This document shows, in pieces, positions 20,182-33,075 of a stretch of DNA of 64,000 bases (positions are counted from its first letter, which is position 1; each line of letters opens with the position of its first letter). Origin of the DNA: Blakeslea trispora (Eukaryota; Mucoromycota; Mucoromycetes; Mucorales; Choanephoraceae). The translations under genes and the position numbers were made by a program. Where the stretch lies: positions 496,001 through 560,000 of the forward strand of contig JAIWNE010000005.1 in assembly GCA_025331445.1 (NCBI GenBank). The letters run 5' to 3'. The notes under the pieces were generated by a model. That model was given only the letters and a program-made list of their open reading frames with translations. It ran no database searches and was not told where the DNA came from.

Positions 20182-23100
20182 ATGGTCTCATCCGATTCAA
20201 CATCGAGTATAACTTCAGGCACAAACAATAAAGAACACTTGAATATGGAAACAAAAGAAACAAGAATCAAATCAGAGCTATCATGGTCTCAGCTTATCCA
20301 TGCCGAAATTATCGGTAAATTATTACTGTCTGTTCATACTACAGTTCTATTGATGCCATTTTATGTTAGCTGTGACAAGTGCCATGCGTAAAAATGCACG
20401 TTGGTCTGGTATAGGTGTGAGTGGACTGAGAATGGGTAGTCTAGGCAACAGTATGGGATTGCGTAGTGCACAGATGAACATCAAAGATCCTAGTGCCAAA
20501 GAGGTATAGAAACAGAAAGAGGAAATAAGGTCAATAGGATTGACAATCCATCTAGAAAAACCCATTGATGGAAAGATTCAACAGTCTAAAGACATACATT
20601 GACACAGTTCATGGTAAGACAATGGCTCTATTATGTGTGTAGTGACTAAATCGAAATAGATGTCAAGGATTTGGATGCAGTGAATGTATTGAATCCCTTT
20701 CTTGAAGTCATTCGTTCTGGAAATACAACAGGCCCTATTGCGGGTACTGCTTTAGGAAGTGTAGAGAAACTATTGAGTTATGGCATCATTGGTAAGAAAA
20801 AACCAAAAGAAAGGTGTGTGATATGTCTTTTCATCTTGCTTTCAAGGTATTTCAAACACTAGATTGGCATCTGCTATGAATGCATTATCTTCCGCAGCAA
20901 CACACTGTAAATTTGAAGCTTCCGATGCTGCATCAGACGAATTAGTATTATTACGCATGCTTCAAGTGCTTCAGATGGCTATCACTAGTGAATGTGGACA
21001 AGTATTGAGTGATGAAGCTGTTTGTGAAATGATGGAAACAGGCTTAAGCATGTGTTGTCAGATGAGATTAAGTGGTAGGCTTCAATCGGATCATGTATGC
21101 GTTATCTCACACATTACAAAGAAATGCTTAGAAGATCTGCTGAACATGTCATGATCAATATGGTGATTGCTATTTTTGAAAGGTAAAGAAAGAAGGTTGT
21201 TATTTTGGGCTTTTTTTTTATTTTTTTTACTTATTTTTTTTTATGATAGATTAAAAGGATTAGAAGATGAGTGGCAATTTGTTGAATCACCTCATGATGG
21301 CACTGAAGAAACGGCAGATCCTCATATGAGCACACCTAAACCCATTCATTCACCTATTCACCAAGTGAAATCACCTGAAGCACAAGAACAGGAAGCCATC
21401 ATAGCAGCCTCCTTTGTGGATTCACCTGTGCCTCAAGAAGAAGAAGAAGAACAGAAGGAAGAAGGAATGGCTGGTAATTACTCTTTTTTTTTGTTCGATA
21501 GTATGATGATTGTCTCATTGATTTCTATAAAAAAAAAAAGGGAATGAACCTACCTCTTTAAGGGCCTATGGTTTACCTGCCATTCGAGAATTGCTTCGTG
21601 TGCTGATTTCCTTGTTGAATCCACATGAACACAAACATACTGACTCCATGCGTTTGATGGCATTGAGTATATTAAATGTAGCATTTGAAGTAGGAGGCCA
21701 GAGCATTGGACGCTTTGAGTCTCTACGAACACTTGTGACGGACGATTTCTGTAAATATGTATTTCAACTAGCCAAGACAGATTCTACACCTCTGCTTGCT
21801 CTCTCATTACGTGTGATCTCCACTGTATTTGATACCATGCGACCCTATCTTAAATTGCAACAAGAGCTCTTCATCTTCTTTTTGATCGAACGACTATCAC
21901 CTCCTTCAGGCGCTGGTAGCCGTAACGTATCTGTCGATATAGACGAGGATGGTAACATCAGCTTTATTCCCTTTAGAACCGATTTGGAAACACAGATAGA
22001 AGGCAGAAGTAGTTCACCCAACATGTTCCTTGGCAAATCAACGGATTATCCTCGGAACAGTAAAAACTATGCATCCGATCAAATGACCATTTCGGCAGAA
22101 GTGCGCGAACTTTTATTGGAAAGCTTAGTCTCTTCTGCCCGAAGACCTTCTTTTATGGTAGATCTATGGTATAATTATGACTGCAATCTTACGTGTGGTG
22201 ATTTGTTTGAAGAGCTAATTCAATTCTTGAGCAAGGTAAGTTCAAGAACAAGAACAATAGAGACAATGACTCATTCTTTAAGCAGAATTCATTTCCTGAT
22301 CCTCAAAGCTATACATTAATGAATTCACATGTATTGTGTCTAGACTCTTTACTGGCTTTTATAGGACAGATGGTTGAGAGAACAAACGAACAGGTAAAGA
22401 AAACGAATCAAGAAACAAGGACAGATGGATAATGTGTTGTTTCTTTTTAGAACTCAGATGATGATTATGTTGTATGTGTAAGAAAGTATAAACGATATGC
22501 TTTTTTTCTTTCTTTTGTGTTTTATAGAATCCCCCTCCTTTTTTCCCTAATGGCAAATTTTTGTTTATAGGAATTGACATCTGTGCAAGATTTGCTAGAA
22601 TACAAGACAAGAAAGAGATTGATATTGAAAGGATCTCGACTGTTTAACGAATCACCAAAGAAAGGCATCCAATTTTTAGTTGAAAACCAAGTCATTCAAC
22701 CTGATGAAAACGGCAGCATTCATGCCAGTCTATCTCAATTCCTAAGATCAACACAACAACTAGACAAAAAGGCATTGGGTGAATATCTCGGAAAACCAGA
22801 GAATTTCGACACACTCAAGACATATATGCATCAGTTTGATTTTACCGGTAAACGTATTGACGAAGCCATGCGTATGGTGCTAGAGACATTCCGACTTCCG
22901 GGTGAATCGCAACAGATCATGCGTGTGACTGAATCCTTTGCAGCTACCTTCTTTGAATATGGACCCAAGGAGATCAGCACAATAGAAGCAGCAGAAGTTT
23001 TGGCTTATTCAGTCATCATGCTCAATACAGATCAACATAATCCACAGGTCAGACGTCAATCACGTATGTCTCCAGAACAGTACATTCGAAATGTCAGTGG

Positions 23101-24571
23101 TGTCAACAACAAGGGTGATTTTCCTCGAGATTATCTCTGTGCCATCTATGAGGCTATTCAACAAGATGAAATCCTCATGCCTGAAGAACACGAGGGTCTA
23201 TTAGGATTCAACTATGCTTGGAAACAATTGCAACATCGCTCTGTGTCGTCAGGCCAATTCATTCAGTGCAACACATCCAGTTACGACAAAGCCATTTTTG
23301 AACTGTCTTGGAAACCTGTGGTGGCTGCTATCTCTTATGTCTTTAGTACAGCCCAAGATGACGATACCTTACAAAAGGCCATCACTGGCTTCCGTCATTG
23401 TGCTCTATTGGCTGCTCATTTTGAGCTTTATGGTGTGTTTGACAGTATCATGATTAACTTGGCTACCATGACAGGTTTATTGGAGAATGCAAATGATAAC
23501 ACATCTGTACCTGATCCTATTGTGGAAGTGGGAGGTCAAAAGTATGTCGTCAGTAAACTAGCCGTTCGTTTCGGTCGTAACTACAAGGGACAACTAGCTG
23601 CTGTTGTGATGTTTGCCATTGTCACTCGACATGGGGATGCGCTCAGAAAGAGCTGGCTCAAGATTATTCAGATCATTCGTAATCTCTTTTTGAATTCCTT
23701 ACTTCCCAGTTCTATGTTGCAAGTCGAAGACTTCCTTTCAGGCACCACCAGTATCCCCTTGAAGCCCAAGAGTCCTAAACCTGCCAAACAGACAAACCGT
23801 CGTGATGGCTCGCTCTTGTCTACACTCTCCTCTTATCTCTTATCGCCTTATTCAAGCGATGAAACTTATTATCGGGATCCAACCGATGAAGAAGTAGAGA
23901 GCACCATGTGTGCTGTAGATTGCGTGACAGCATGTAAATTAGAAGGATTGTTTGCAGACATCAACACATTACACACCGAGACACTTGTTTGTCTGCTAAA
24001 AGCCATTCGATCGGTTGGTTATGATACAGAGGTGATGAAGAAGGCTACCGTCACTATTCCTTATGATCCAGCCACTGTTCTCTTTTTAGAATTCATGATT
24101 ACCATCACTGTAAGAAATGCAGATCGAATTGAAGAGTTATGGTAAGTCTCTTAAAAAAATCGACTTTTTTTTTTTGAAAAAATCTGACATTTTCAAAGGC
24201 CTTATGCAACTGAATACATTTTCGGTATCTTGAATTTTGCCGAAAAACAAAGTGTACTTGTGGTTGAAAGAACGGTTGTGGGCATGTTACGATTGTGTAT
24301 CTGTAGTGCAGGTAGAAATGTCATGTTGGAAGAGATTCTTAAATGTCTACGCCTGTTGCGTGATTTCCCACCCACTGTAACTCAAGCAGTAGCAGAGCAA
24401 ATGATGGCAGGTATATTCAACTTGTCCTCTGCCAATTCTGATAATAGAAAGTAAGTGTACATGGTTTGTTTTGTAAATCAATGATCAGACTCATTTACAT
24501 AATTCTATAGTGATACCGAATTTTTGAATACAATTTTGGAAATTAAACAGAAAGTAGCTAATTCTTTGTAG
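20182..24571 (+). CDS. GEA1: Large Arf guanine-nucleotide exchange factor, GEA/GBF1 type (Sec7 domain)
   Basis: Thirteen exons (20182-20314, 20370-20503, 20556-20613, 20660-20791, 20847-21074, 21122-21182, 21250-21473, 21541-22235, 22286-22393, 22451-22471, 22571-24141, 24199-24450, 24511-24571) give about 1,225 aa. The N-terminal half carries DCB and HUS-type helical regions (LNPFLEVIRSGNTTGPIAGTAL; conserved NYDCN). The Sec7 domain starts near residue 600, with the catalytic glutamate at about 710 in FRLPGESQQI and the LAYSVIMLNTDQHN motif. The HDS1 region follows. These proteins activate Arf1 at the Golgi to recruit COPI. Tyr-Ser at the start of that motif is the pair associated with brefeldin A sensitivity in yeast Gea proteins. 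The C-terminus is shorter than in yeast Gea1/2 (about 1,400). The 21-nt exon 10 is the least certain join. Confidence 0.9.
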
Positions 24572-24857
24572 TGGCAATAAAGCTTTCTTCTTTCAATAGA
24601 TTAAACATGTATATTCTTGAGATAAAAGAGTCTTTTCTTTATTACGCTTGTAGCTCTCTTGTTAAGAAAATGACTACACATATAATGACACTGTCTGTCA
24701 TTTGACGTTTCAGAGAGGAGAGAAAAAAAATTCCCCGCTTTACAAAGAAAGTGCATAACATCCTAATTTCGGGAAAACCTGTGCTCAGTCCTCACTCGCC
24801 TCTATTTTTTGAGATCCTACATCGAATAGGCTTCACATCTATACTCATCAAACAGCC

Positions 24858-26497
24858 ATGTCTATAACCAATGTGATTACTCTGCCTTCACTACTTGAGA
24901 AGTTACAGGAAGGTGGTTACGATGATCTTGATCAGATAAAAGATGCTAATCTCTTTGAGTTGACAGAAGGTACATGCATTGTTATTTTGGCACGAATATA
25001 TGCAAATCACTGACCTGTCTATATAACAGAGCTTGGCCTAAACAAAGAGGAAGTGCAATTTTTGATAAAAGCATGTGGAAAAGGTAAGGAAAGAACGATA
25101 TAGACGTTAGCGCAGTTCATTGACTTCATACAGAGCCCAAAGTGCTAAAGCGATCCTTGGGCGATATCATTGCTGCGGAAAAACGCTGCAGCATTTCTAC
25201 GTCTTGCAAAAATTTCAACAGTTTGTTAGGATACGGTATACCTCCCTTTAAAATAACAGAAGTGTGTGGTGAATCTGGTTCTGGAAAATCACAAATATGG
25301 TAATGACCATTGGATTGGGTTGATTCAAGTTTTAACAACATAGTTTTACTAGTATGCAGCTTGCTGTAAATGTACAGTTACCAAGCAATTCAGGTGGTGT
25401 AGGTGGTGAATGCCTGTATATCGACACAGAAGGTTCTTTTCAACATTCACGCATTGTCGATATGTCTAAAAACCTTGATATGGAATCGATTTTGAGCGGC
25501 ATCCATCTTTTCCGTGTACTGGATCATACCGAATTGTTGGCATTGGTGCGACAATTGCCCGATATACTGCAGCATTATCCAAAGGTGAGGCTGATTATCA
25601 TTGATTCCATTGCATATCATTTCAGAGTCAACGTGCTTGACTCAAGGGCTCGAACGGCAATATTAGATTACTTGGCTCAAGCACTTATCGAGGTTGCCAA
25701 CAAGAACAATTTGGCTGTAAGTTTCTATGACATAGGGAACAAAGTCTGATAGCGAACCCCTAATCTTGATTGTGTCATTTCATTTTAGATAGTCGTGTCT
25801 AATCATGTCACGATAGACGGTGCAGATGGTACATGGACACCTTCATTAGGATCTTCATGGGGCTATTGGTGCGCCAATCGACTGTTTCTATTTCGAAAAC
25901 GAGAATATCGCTTTGGTTACCTTTACAAATCAGTTGAAAATGAAGGCAGTAAACCAGTGCAGTTCTGTATTAAGGTATATAGGATGGAGAATAGGCCCCC
26001 CTTTACGCACACAAAATGTTTATCTATTGTATTAGGAAGAAGGTATAGCAGATCCTGAAGAAAGTGAAGAATTTATTTTTTCCAAACAAGAAGAAGAAGC
26101 TCATGAAAGAGAGGAGCAAGTGAATGCTGTCTGGAATGATCTGAAAGCAAACCAGATAAAGGAGGAACAAGATCAACAGCAAGACCAGCTCCTTTTGTCC
26201 GATAATGTAAATAGTATAAATCAAGACATCGCGACGAGCAGACCGAAAAATATAGAGGATGATGCTCAGTTGAGTTTTGATCATGCATCTGATAGGCTGG
26301 CGCCAAACAAAGTAGCTGGTCTCAAGCGAGCCAATTCAACCGATGAAAGAAAAGAACAAAAGAAAGTCTGTCTCGATAACATAGCAACAACCGAGAGCAA
26401 TAATAATAACGGTGCGCAGGATTCTGACTATTGGACAAGTGACGTAGAGGAAGAAATAGATATGCAATTCTTGAACAATATTCACAGTTACTTTTGA
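24858..26497 (+). CDS. RAD51 paralogue, RAD51C-like recombinase
   Basis: Six exons (24858-24969, 25030-25083, 25134-25299, 25353-25716, 25789-25974, 26036-26497) give 447 aa. The N-terminal helix-hairpin-helix-like domain (LEKLQEGGYDDLDQIKDANLFEL) is followed by CGESGSGKSQICMQLAV (Walker A, residues 101-108), ECLYIDTEGSF and Walker B VRLIIIDSIA. Next come NNLAIVVSNHVT and the LGSSWGYWCANRLFLFRKR block. The order and the IDTEGSF motif favour RAD51C among the paralogues that assist RAD51 filament formation. The last ~140 residues (from about 300) form an acidic Gln/Glu-rich extension with no domain, longer than usual for RAD51C (about 376 aa in human). Lies 286 bp after the Arf-GEF stop on the same strand. 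Confidence 0.88.
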
Positions 26498-27068
26498 GTA
26501 TGGTAATAAACAATACAGTAGAAAGTGTGTGTTTTTCGAGAGAGGATATATGTTTAAAGGATAACCTATCTACATCTAGTGACGATTGTTACGCGATAAA
26601 GGGAAAATTGTACTTTTCGTTATTATCCATGTTTCTTCAGCAACGATTAAAAAGTACATACAAAGACAGAAGTGTAATCTTTGCTTTCTTTTTATCTCCA
26701 AAAAAAATTTTTTTAATCCTACAGTTTCATACTTCAAGTCATTTTTATTGTGTGCAAAACAATACATATATTCATATGAGTTAGTTTGCAAGCTTCCATT
26801 GAAGATAGCATAGTTCTCGAATTAAATCATGTGATTGAGTTAAACGTTAAAGTGTTGAATGCTTTTGCTAGCGAAAAAAAAATTGCTTTCAATGTTGCCT
26901 TAAAAGAATAAACACTTGTTAACCCTTGATAAATTTAACATCCTTAAAATAATTGGAGTTTATTGATGCCAATGTATTTACAAAAAAAAAAAGGAGAGTG
27001 GGGGTCATATATACACATTAATGGAATATGTATGTATGTTTGCGTGCATATTTTTTCCCTAGTTAAGT
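26498..27068. other. Convergent intergenic region, no gene seen
   Basis: Holds the two 3' ends of the RAD51C-like and TRAP-alpha genes. AT-rich, with an A-run at 26,980. Overlapping short open frames on both strands at 26,494-26,813 show no family features. Confidence 0.55.
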
Positions 27069-28251
27069 TTACTTGCGAGAAGATCTCTTCTTGACCTTAG
27101 GAGAGGTCTTCTTAGCGCCGTTCAAGTTGAGATGGCTATCAGGGATCCAAGATTGATCCAAAACCATCTCACCCTTTTCATCACGATGAGTGGGACGTTC
27201 AGTGACTTCTTCAACCTTCTTGACCTAGATGAAATGATGTGTCAGTCTCTCTCTCAAATATGTATATCTCTGCCAAAACAAATCTTACCTTCTTTGTCTT
27301 CTTGGCACTGGGGAAGAAAGCTTCACGAGCAATATAACCAACACCGAGAGCACCAGCAACAAGAACACCATAGAGAACAAGACTAATAATAACACCTTGT
27401 TAGATCATGCTTGGTTTTTCTCTTAATATGAAATCATCAAGTAAAACTTACAGTTGGAAATCAAACCAAGAACCTTCAGGGTCAGTAACGGTCATGGTTC
27501 CATTGAAGCCAACGATACGAGTAACAGTTTGCTTTTTTAAAAACAATAAGTACATGGGCAAATACACGTTTTGGTCTGATTTTTTTTTCTGACTTACTTC
27601 GGATACCAAATCAACAAAAATAGTTAAACCGTGTTCTCCAGGAACATATTCAGAGTAAAAGTTGTATGGAATTTGAATAGAGGCACCAGATTCAAGGGAA
27701 GTACCATAACGAGTAGCAGTCAACTAGTTTTGACAATAAAACATGTAAGCATTTAAGCAAGACTCTCCTTAAAAGAAAGAGAAAGCAACCCGCCTTTCGC
27801 TTTTCCTTTTCTGTGATTCATTTATTTTGTAACCATTGTAACTTACATTACGAACAACCTTGGAGAAATCGTCAGCCTTGGAGACTTGACCAGTAACAGC
27901 AAAAACAGTAAAGGGTGCCTTTTCCTTGTTAACAACATCCAAAACAACCTTGTTACGTTGACCATTCACAATCACTGGATTAATGATTAGTTTTCAATAA
28001 ACATATCAAAGAACACTATGTAGCGCCTCTTATTTTTTTTGCACTTACAACCAAAGGGGTTATCAGGGAACTGAGCAGTGACCTCAACGTTAGTAGCAAC
28101 AGGTTCAGCTGTTTGAGCAGAAACTACAATAAACAGGAAAAGGTCAGTCTCAAACGCGTTATTGTGTATGTTTTTTTTCTGGTAAGTTACCAAGACCAGC
28201 AACAAAGAATAAACCAACAGTCAAAAGAGAAGAGAAACCACGCAACATCAT
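27069..28251 (-). CDS. Translocon-associated protein alpha subunit (SSR1/IRC22 family)
   Basis: Seven exons (28191-28251, 28049-28123, 27847-27974, 27598-27723, 27452-27531, 27289-27382, 27069-27224) give 239 aa. An N-terminal signal peptide (LLTVGLFFVAGLVSAQ) is followed by a lumenal beta-sandwich domain (NVEVTAQFPDNPFG, VVLDVVNKEKAPFTVFAVTG, SIQIPYNFYSEYVPGEHGLTIFV, WFDFQ). There is then one membrane span (LLVLYGVLVAGALGVGYI) and a basic cytosolic tail (AKKTKKVKKVEE, ending KVKKRSSRK). This is the TRAP-alpha layout; the fungal members include yeast Irc22. It probably assists protein translocation at the ER Sec61 channel. Intron 3 (123 bp) is the longest in the gene. Confidence 0.9.
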
Positions 28252-29405
28252 ACCAAAAATACAAATAAAGAGGAAAAAAAAGTATTAGTGACAATAAAAC
28301 AGAAGAAAAACAAAAAGGAAACAAAAGGAACCGTGCGGGTAAAAATATGAGCTACCTTTCATATTTTGTGTACGACTCTAAATGGTGAATTTCAAAAGTC
28401 ATCCAGCGCAAAAAAAAAATATCCAATCAGCGGCTTTAGACTATCAATGAGCAACAGGGAACCTTTTTTTTTTGTTTTGCATTGGTGTTGAAGAATGCTT
28501 ATATAGAAGTTGTATCATCAGTTGGGTAATTGCTAGATAATACTTTTGAAATCATTCAACAGATAAAGTCCCACTCATTTTCTTTATGCTATTATTGTAA
28601 TGTTCACCATACGCTTATTCATAGTCTGAAAGCTGCTGATTGGATAATTTTTTTCGTACTTTTCGATTTATCTCTTCACTCCGCTCTTTCCTCTCTCATT
28701 TTAGTAATTTACACCTGATTGGATCTTACTTGATGGATTTTTTTTTACTTCTTCTTTGTTGAACAAACAATTGGATCTTGTCTTCTATGCATCTAAAAAT
28801 GACTACCAATAGCATTTCAAGTTGTCCTTAAAGAAACACAATAAAGCAATTGGATGTTACAAAGCTTCAGAGCTCTAAGAAAACACAAAGGAGTAAAGTC
28901 AGATCAAAGAGCTTAATTCGAAAACAACATAGTCAAGTAAAGAGGAGATGGAACTCGTGGAGAAGTTAAAGGTTGAAATAGAAGATGTTTCGATACGATC
29001 AATTAGATTTTATTGTCCAAACCTGCCTCATTCAGCATACAATGTAGAGAATGTAAAGTCATGATATCTTTTGGCTCTGCTCTTCTAATGGCTATGTCGG
29101 GTGTTTTTACTTCTCTCTGGGGTTGTATCATTTTCTATTTGAACACTATGGAAAAGCGCTTAATATGGTTGTATTTGACTTTGATCATTGTATGATAGAC
29201 TTTGCTTTCAACTTGGTCTCCTTGTTGTCTCGATCCATTTCATTTTGCTTGGAGAATTTAATGCATTAAAAGTCTAGCTTATTCCGGCCCGAGCTTGATT
29301 GACGCGCATAGATGATTTCAAGTTCAGACGCGTTTTTATTCCCTTTTTTTTTGTGATATATTTTTTTTTTAACTCACCCCCTTTATTTTGTTGTCTTGTC
29401 GAAAC
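28252..29405. other. Divergent promoter region between TRAP-alpha and the CDK gene
   Basis: 1.15 kb shared by two divergent genes. T-runs at about 28,465 and 29,345 and the pyrimidine-rich stretch directly before the CDK start look like promoter elements. A 60-codon open frame at 29,013 has membrane-like composition but no supporting context. Confidence 0.5.
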
Positions 29406-30911
29406 ATGAATAAAAACATACTTCCTCCACTTTTTAAGCAAACCGAAAGCAACAAAGCTACTGCAACTCAGGAAACAAACCATATAAATGTCACACGCAC
29501 ATACTCTTCACAACCACACCACCCTGAGGCAGACTCAGTCAAGCCAAAGCTTAGTCTAAAAAGAGAACTTGAAGATATTGTTAAACAGAACGCAAAGCGC
29601 AACAAGCCTATACCAAAAACATTTCAAGTCAAAGAAGATCCCAAGAAGAAACCAGTAAAGCAAGTACAGACCCAACCACAAAGCAAGCAGAAACATGAAG
29701 ATCGCGATGAGATGGCCAATCCAAATGACTTAGACGGTTACGAAAAGATCAGCAAGATCGGGGAAGGCACTTATGGAGTTGTATTTAAAGCAATGCAGAA
29801 GAACACCAAAACATTAGTGGCCTTAAAGAAGATTCGTCTGAATCTACAGGAAGGTGTACCTACCACAACCATCCGAGAAATTGCAATCTTAAAAGAAATG
29901 AAGCATCAAAATATTGTCAAACTATTGGATATGATACAGCGAGATGCAACTATCTATCTTGTCTTTGACTTTTTCGAGATGGACTTAAGACGATATATGG
30001 ATAAGACAAAACGAAAAGGAATGACTGCCAATCACATCAAAGTACGCTATTCAGCATAGAGACAACGAAATGAATCAATCTTATTTAATTGTTCTTTTTC
30101 TTTTATTGTTATTCTATTATAGAGTTTTACACACCAATTACTGCAAGGAATACGCTACTGTCATTCGCATCGTATTATCCATCGAGATCTCAAGCCGCAA
30201 AATTTGTTGATTGATAAATATGGTCGCTTGACAATTGCTGATCTAGGTCTTTCTCGTGCTTTTGGCGTACCTATGCGTACATATACACATCAAGTAAGTA
30301 AAATGCGTAACATTCATCTCTATGGAACAAGCCAATTGACTCTTTTAGGTTATCACATTATGGTACCGTGCGCCCGAAATTTTATTAGGTAGCCGACATT
30401 ACTCTACTGCCGTAGATATGTGGAGTGTGGGCTGCATCATGGCTGAGATGATTACATTGAAAGCAATATTCCCAGGTGGCACACAAATCGATGAAATGTT
30501 CCGTATCTTTCAAATGCTCGGTACACCTACTGAAGAATCATGGCCTGGTGTGTCAACATTACCTGACTACAATGCTAGTTTTCCTCGTAAGTTTGTTGTT
30601 ATAGTAACCTAAATCTCGGTTTAGAAAAGAAAAAGAAACAGTCATCTAACATTGAATTTATTAGCCTGGAAGTCAAAGGAGCTTAGAAAAGCAATTGAAG
30701 AATTCTCGCATTCTATTCATGGTCTACCTGATTCTACTTATGATTTATTAGGGGTAAGTCTCTTTTGAGAGTATAGTCAAACATAGAAAAAAAATGCTAA
30801 TATATTGCCTTATAGTCACTACTCACTTATGATCCAGTGACACGGCTATCTGCATTAAAAGCAGAACAGCACGTTTATTTCTATGATGATATCACCATGC
30901 TTAAATTTTGA
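29406..30911 (+). CDS. Cyclin-dependent kinase, CDK1-like, with N-terminal extension
   Basis: Five exons (29406-30041, 30123-30293, 30349-30586, 30665-30753, 30816-30911) give 409 aa. The kinase domain starts near residue 112: GEGTYG glycine loop (119-124, with the inhibitory Thr-Tyr pair), catalytic K141, the cyclin-binding helix PTTTIRE (152-158) in place of [15 protein letters not shown] (232-239), metal-binding DLG (252-254) in place of DFG, RTYTHQ with activating T267, and [14 protein letters not shown]. Overall it is closest to CDK1/CDK2 ([14 protein letters not shown]...WPGV). The 110-residue N-terminal extension is Lys/Gln-rich, has nuclear-signal-like [16 protein letters not shown] and is absent from standard CDK1. 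Probably a divergent CDK1-family paralogue; targets and cyclin unknown. Confidence 0.9.
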
Positions 30912-33075
30912 TTTTTGCATACCTTTAATATTTATGAATATAGACTTCAAACACAAAAAGGAAAGAAACAATAAGACATGTACTATTAGACTTTTTTTTA
31001 TCATCATAAATTGTTGAAGCTAGTGGACTAAAGATCAATAGCACACAAATACACATCGTTGAAAAATGCATATCCATTGCTTGAGAGACACAAGCCAAAT
31101 TATGGAAGCAAAAGGAAAACATACTCTTATATATCGAAAACAGACGAAATATACAGGCAATTCTCTATCTACTGTTGAACCAATAAGCAGGTAAGAGATT
31201 GCGACAAAAACTAGAAGAAAGTTTGTTTTCCGAGTATTTTGTTATTGTGTATTTGAAGCAAGCCATAATAAAAAAAAAAGTCAGAATAAGAATGTTTTTG
31301 GAACAGAAGAAATATAATGCGATGCTTGTGAGAGATGAAGGTTTTTTTTCTTTCCTGGTATTTCAATCAGATAGCTCACTAACAAAGTGATTTTAGTTGG
31401 TTTCTTGAACTAAGAGCTATAGTTAGTACATGTAATTGATATGACAAGTCTTCTCCATAGCAGCCTAACCAAGAATTTGTATTTATTCTCATAACAAAAG
31501 ATCTTTAGCTGTGCGAAGCTTTGTCAGTTTGCATCTCTCTTTTGATAGAAACCTTGGAAAGATGTATTTCTAGCAATTAAGTCAGTATGCATTCAACCAA
31601 GTCACCATAACTATGCTGATTAACCATGTTAATCTGCAAACTTCTTTTACATTTGTCTTCCTCTTGTTGATTTGAAGGATTTTGAAATAGCAAGAAAAAG
31701 ACATCTTTGATTTATTTGACACTAAATAAGCTTCTTTCTTTCTTTTTTAAATAGCAAAGGCTATTCTTCAATCCTGCTTATAGTCGTTTACACTGCTAAA
31801 ACTTTGCAATTGAGCATTCTTTGGCTAATACCAGTTCCTCTCTACCTTTCCTATAGAAACTGAATCACAAACACTATCATTTGAAGATGCAAGGAGTGGA
31901 TATCTCTATGAATCATACAGTATGTATAGATAGATGAACCTTTTGGTTAAACATATCTAATTGTGTGTTGTATTATATTGCTCATGGTTCAACTCAATCA
32001 AGTAGTTTTGATCTGTAGTCAGAGCAAAGTGGAAAGAAAGGATCTTCAAAGAATACTGTCGCTGATTCAATTTGAGGTTACAAGTGTGTCTGAATAAACA
32101 GCTTCTCTCTCTGGGATTGAACAGTTGTGCAATGCTGGCCTTTTAAGTGTGTGTTCTTTAACTTGTCCATCAAAATGTGCAATTTATTTCCGGAAATGGT
32201 GTACAACAGGCCATAATGTAATAGTGTAACATTACATCGGCTTCAATGATGGTCTACTTGCTTGCTAGACCATGATTTACTGGTATTTCTACTTATTAAT
32301 GTAATCAATACACATGGTCTAGCAGAACATGCTTCAGATTTTTCTTGAGCTATAAAGAGTAAGGCTAGAGAGCTAGCGAATTACATTGAATGACATAACA
32401 GCCATCACCTCCTGTTATCAAAGGCGTTTTTTTTATAATGGATATTTTCGACAGAAAAAAAAGGATATTTTAGAAGAAGAAATGTGTTTAAGATTCAATC
32501 GACCTGAACTAAATCGAATGTGGCAATACTATTCTATCTAAAGTAAGATGACTATCATCTTTCTGAGAACTTGCAGTGTATCAAGCAGTAGAATAAAATA
32601 AGCTGATTATGAAAATGATTCAGAAGCTGTCTAGTGTGCAACCTATCTGATGTCTAATAAATTTTGCAAAGAAAAGCTCCTTTTGGTTCCATTTTTTCAA
32701 GACAGATGTGGTATAATGCCATGTTCCTGTCTTTTAAGGGTCGTTTGCTCAAATTTCTAGCAAAAATAAAAAAAAAGGGTTTCTTTATATTTGATCATTG
32801 TTAACTTGACGATCTTGATGATACTTTTTATTTAGACATATTATAGCAAAAGCAGTAAGAGAAAAAAAAAGTGAAAATTAAATCAATTTAAAATTTCAAT
32901 TTCCTTTGTTTTTTGTTCTCCTTTTTCTCTCTCTCTCTCTTTTTTTTACTTTTCTTTTTTAGAAAATAAACACTTTCAACCTTTTTGTCTTTCTTTCCTT
33001 TAAACAACAAAGTCAAGGATAGATTTCCTTTTATACCCAAGCCACATTCATTTAAAGCATAACAATCAATAGGTC
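30912..33075. other. 2.2-kb intergenic region with palindromes, no gene seen
   Basis: No coding frame of note. At 32,214-32,324 several inverted repeats cluster. A CT-rich tract at 32,915-32,960 precedes the RAX2 start and is probably its promoter. A short protein-like piece at about 32,460-32,541 (FNRPELNRMWQYY) ends in a stop and may be a relic. Confidence 0.5.
32214..32324. repeat. Cluster of inverted repeats
   Basis: TAATGT-N9-ACATTA (32,214-32,234), GGTCTA-N9-TAGACC (32,251-32,271) and a perfect 12-bp pair, TGCTAGACCATG (32,263) with CATGGTCTAGCA (32,313). TAATGTAAT also recurs as a direct repeat. Together they resemble a small non-autonomous (MITE-like) insertion. Confidence 0.5.

Noticed and set aside
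22500..22570. Possible extra exon (NPPPFFPNGK) in the Arf-GEF gene
   Set aside because: Its frame does not join to ELTSVQDLLEYK without an impossibly short intron; treated as part of a 99-bp intron.
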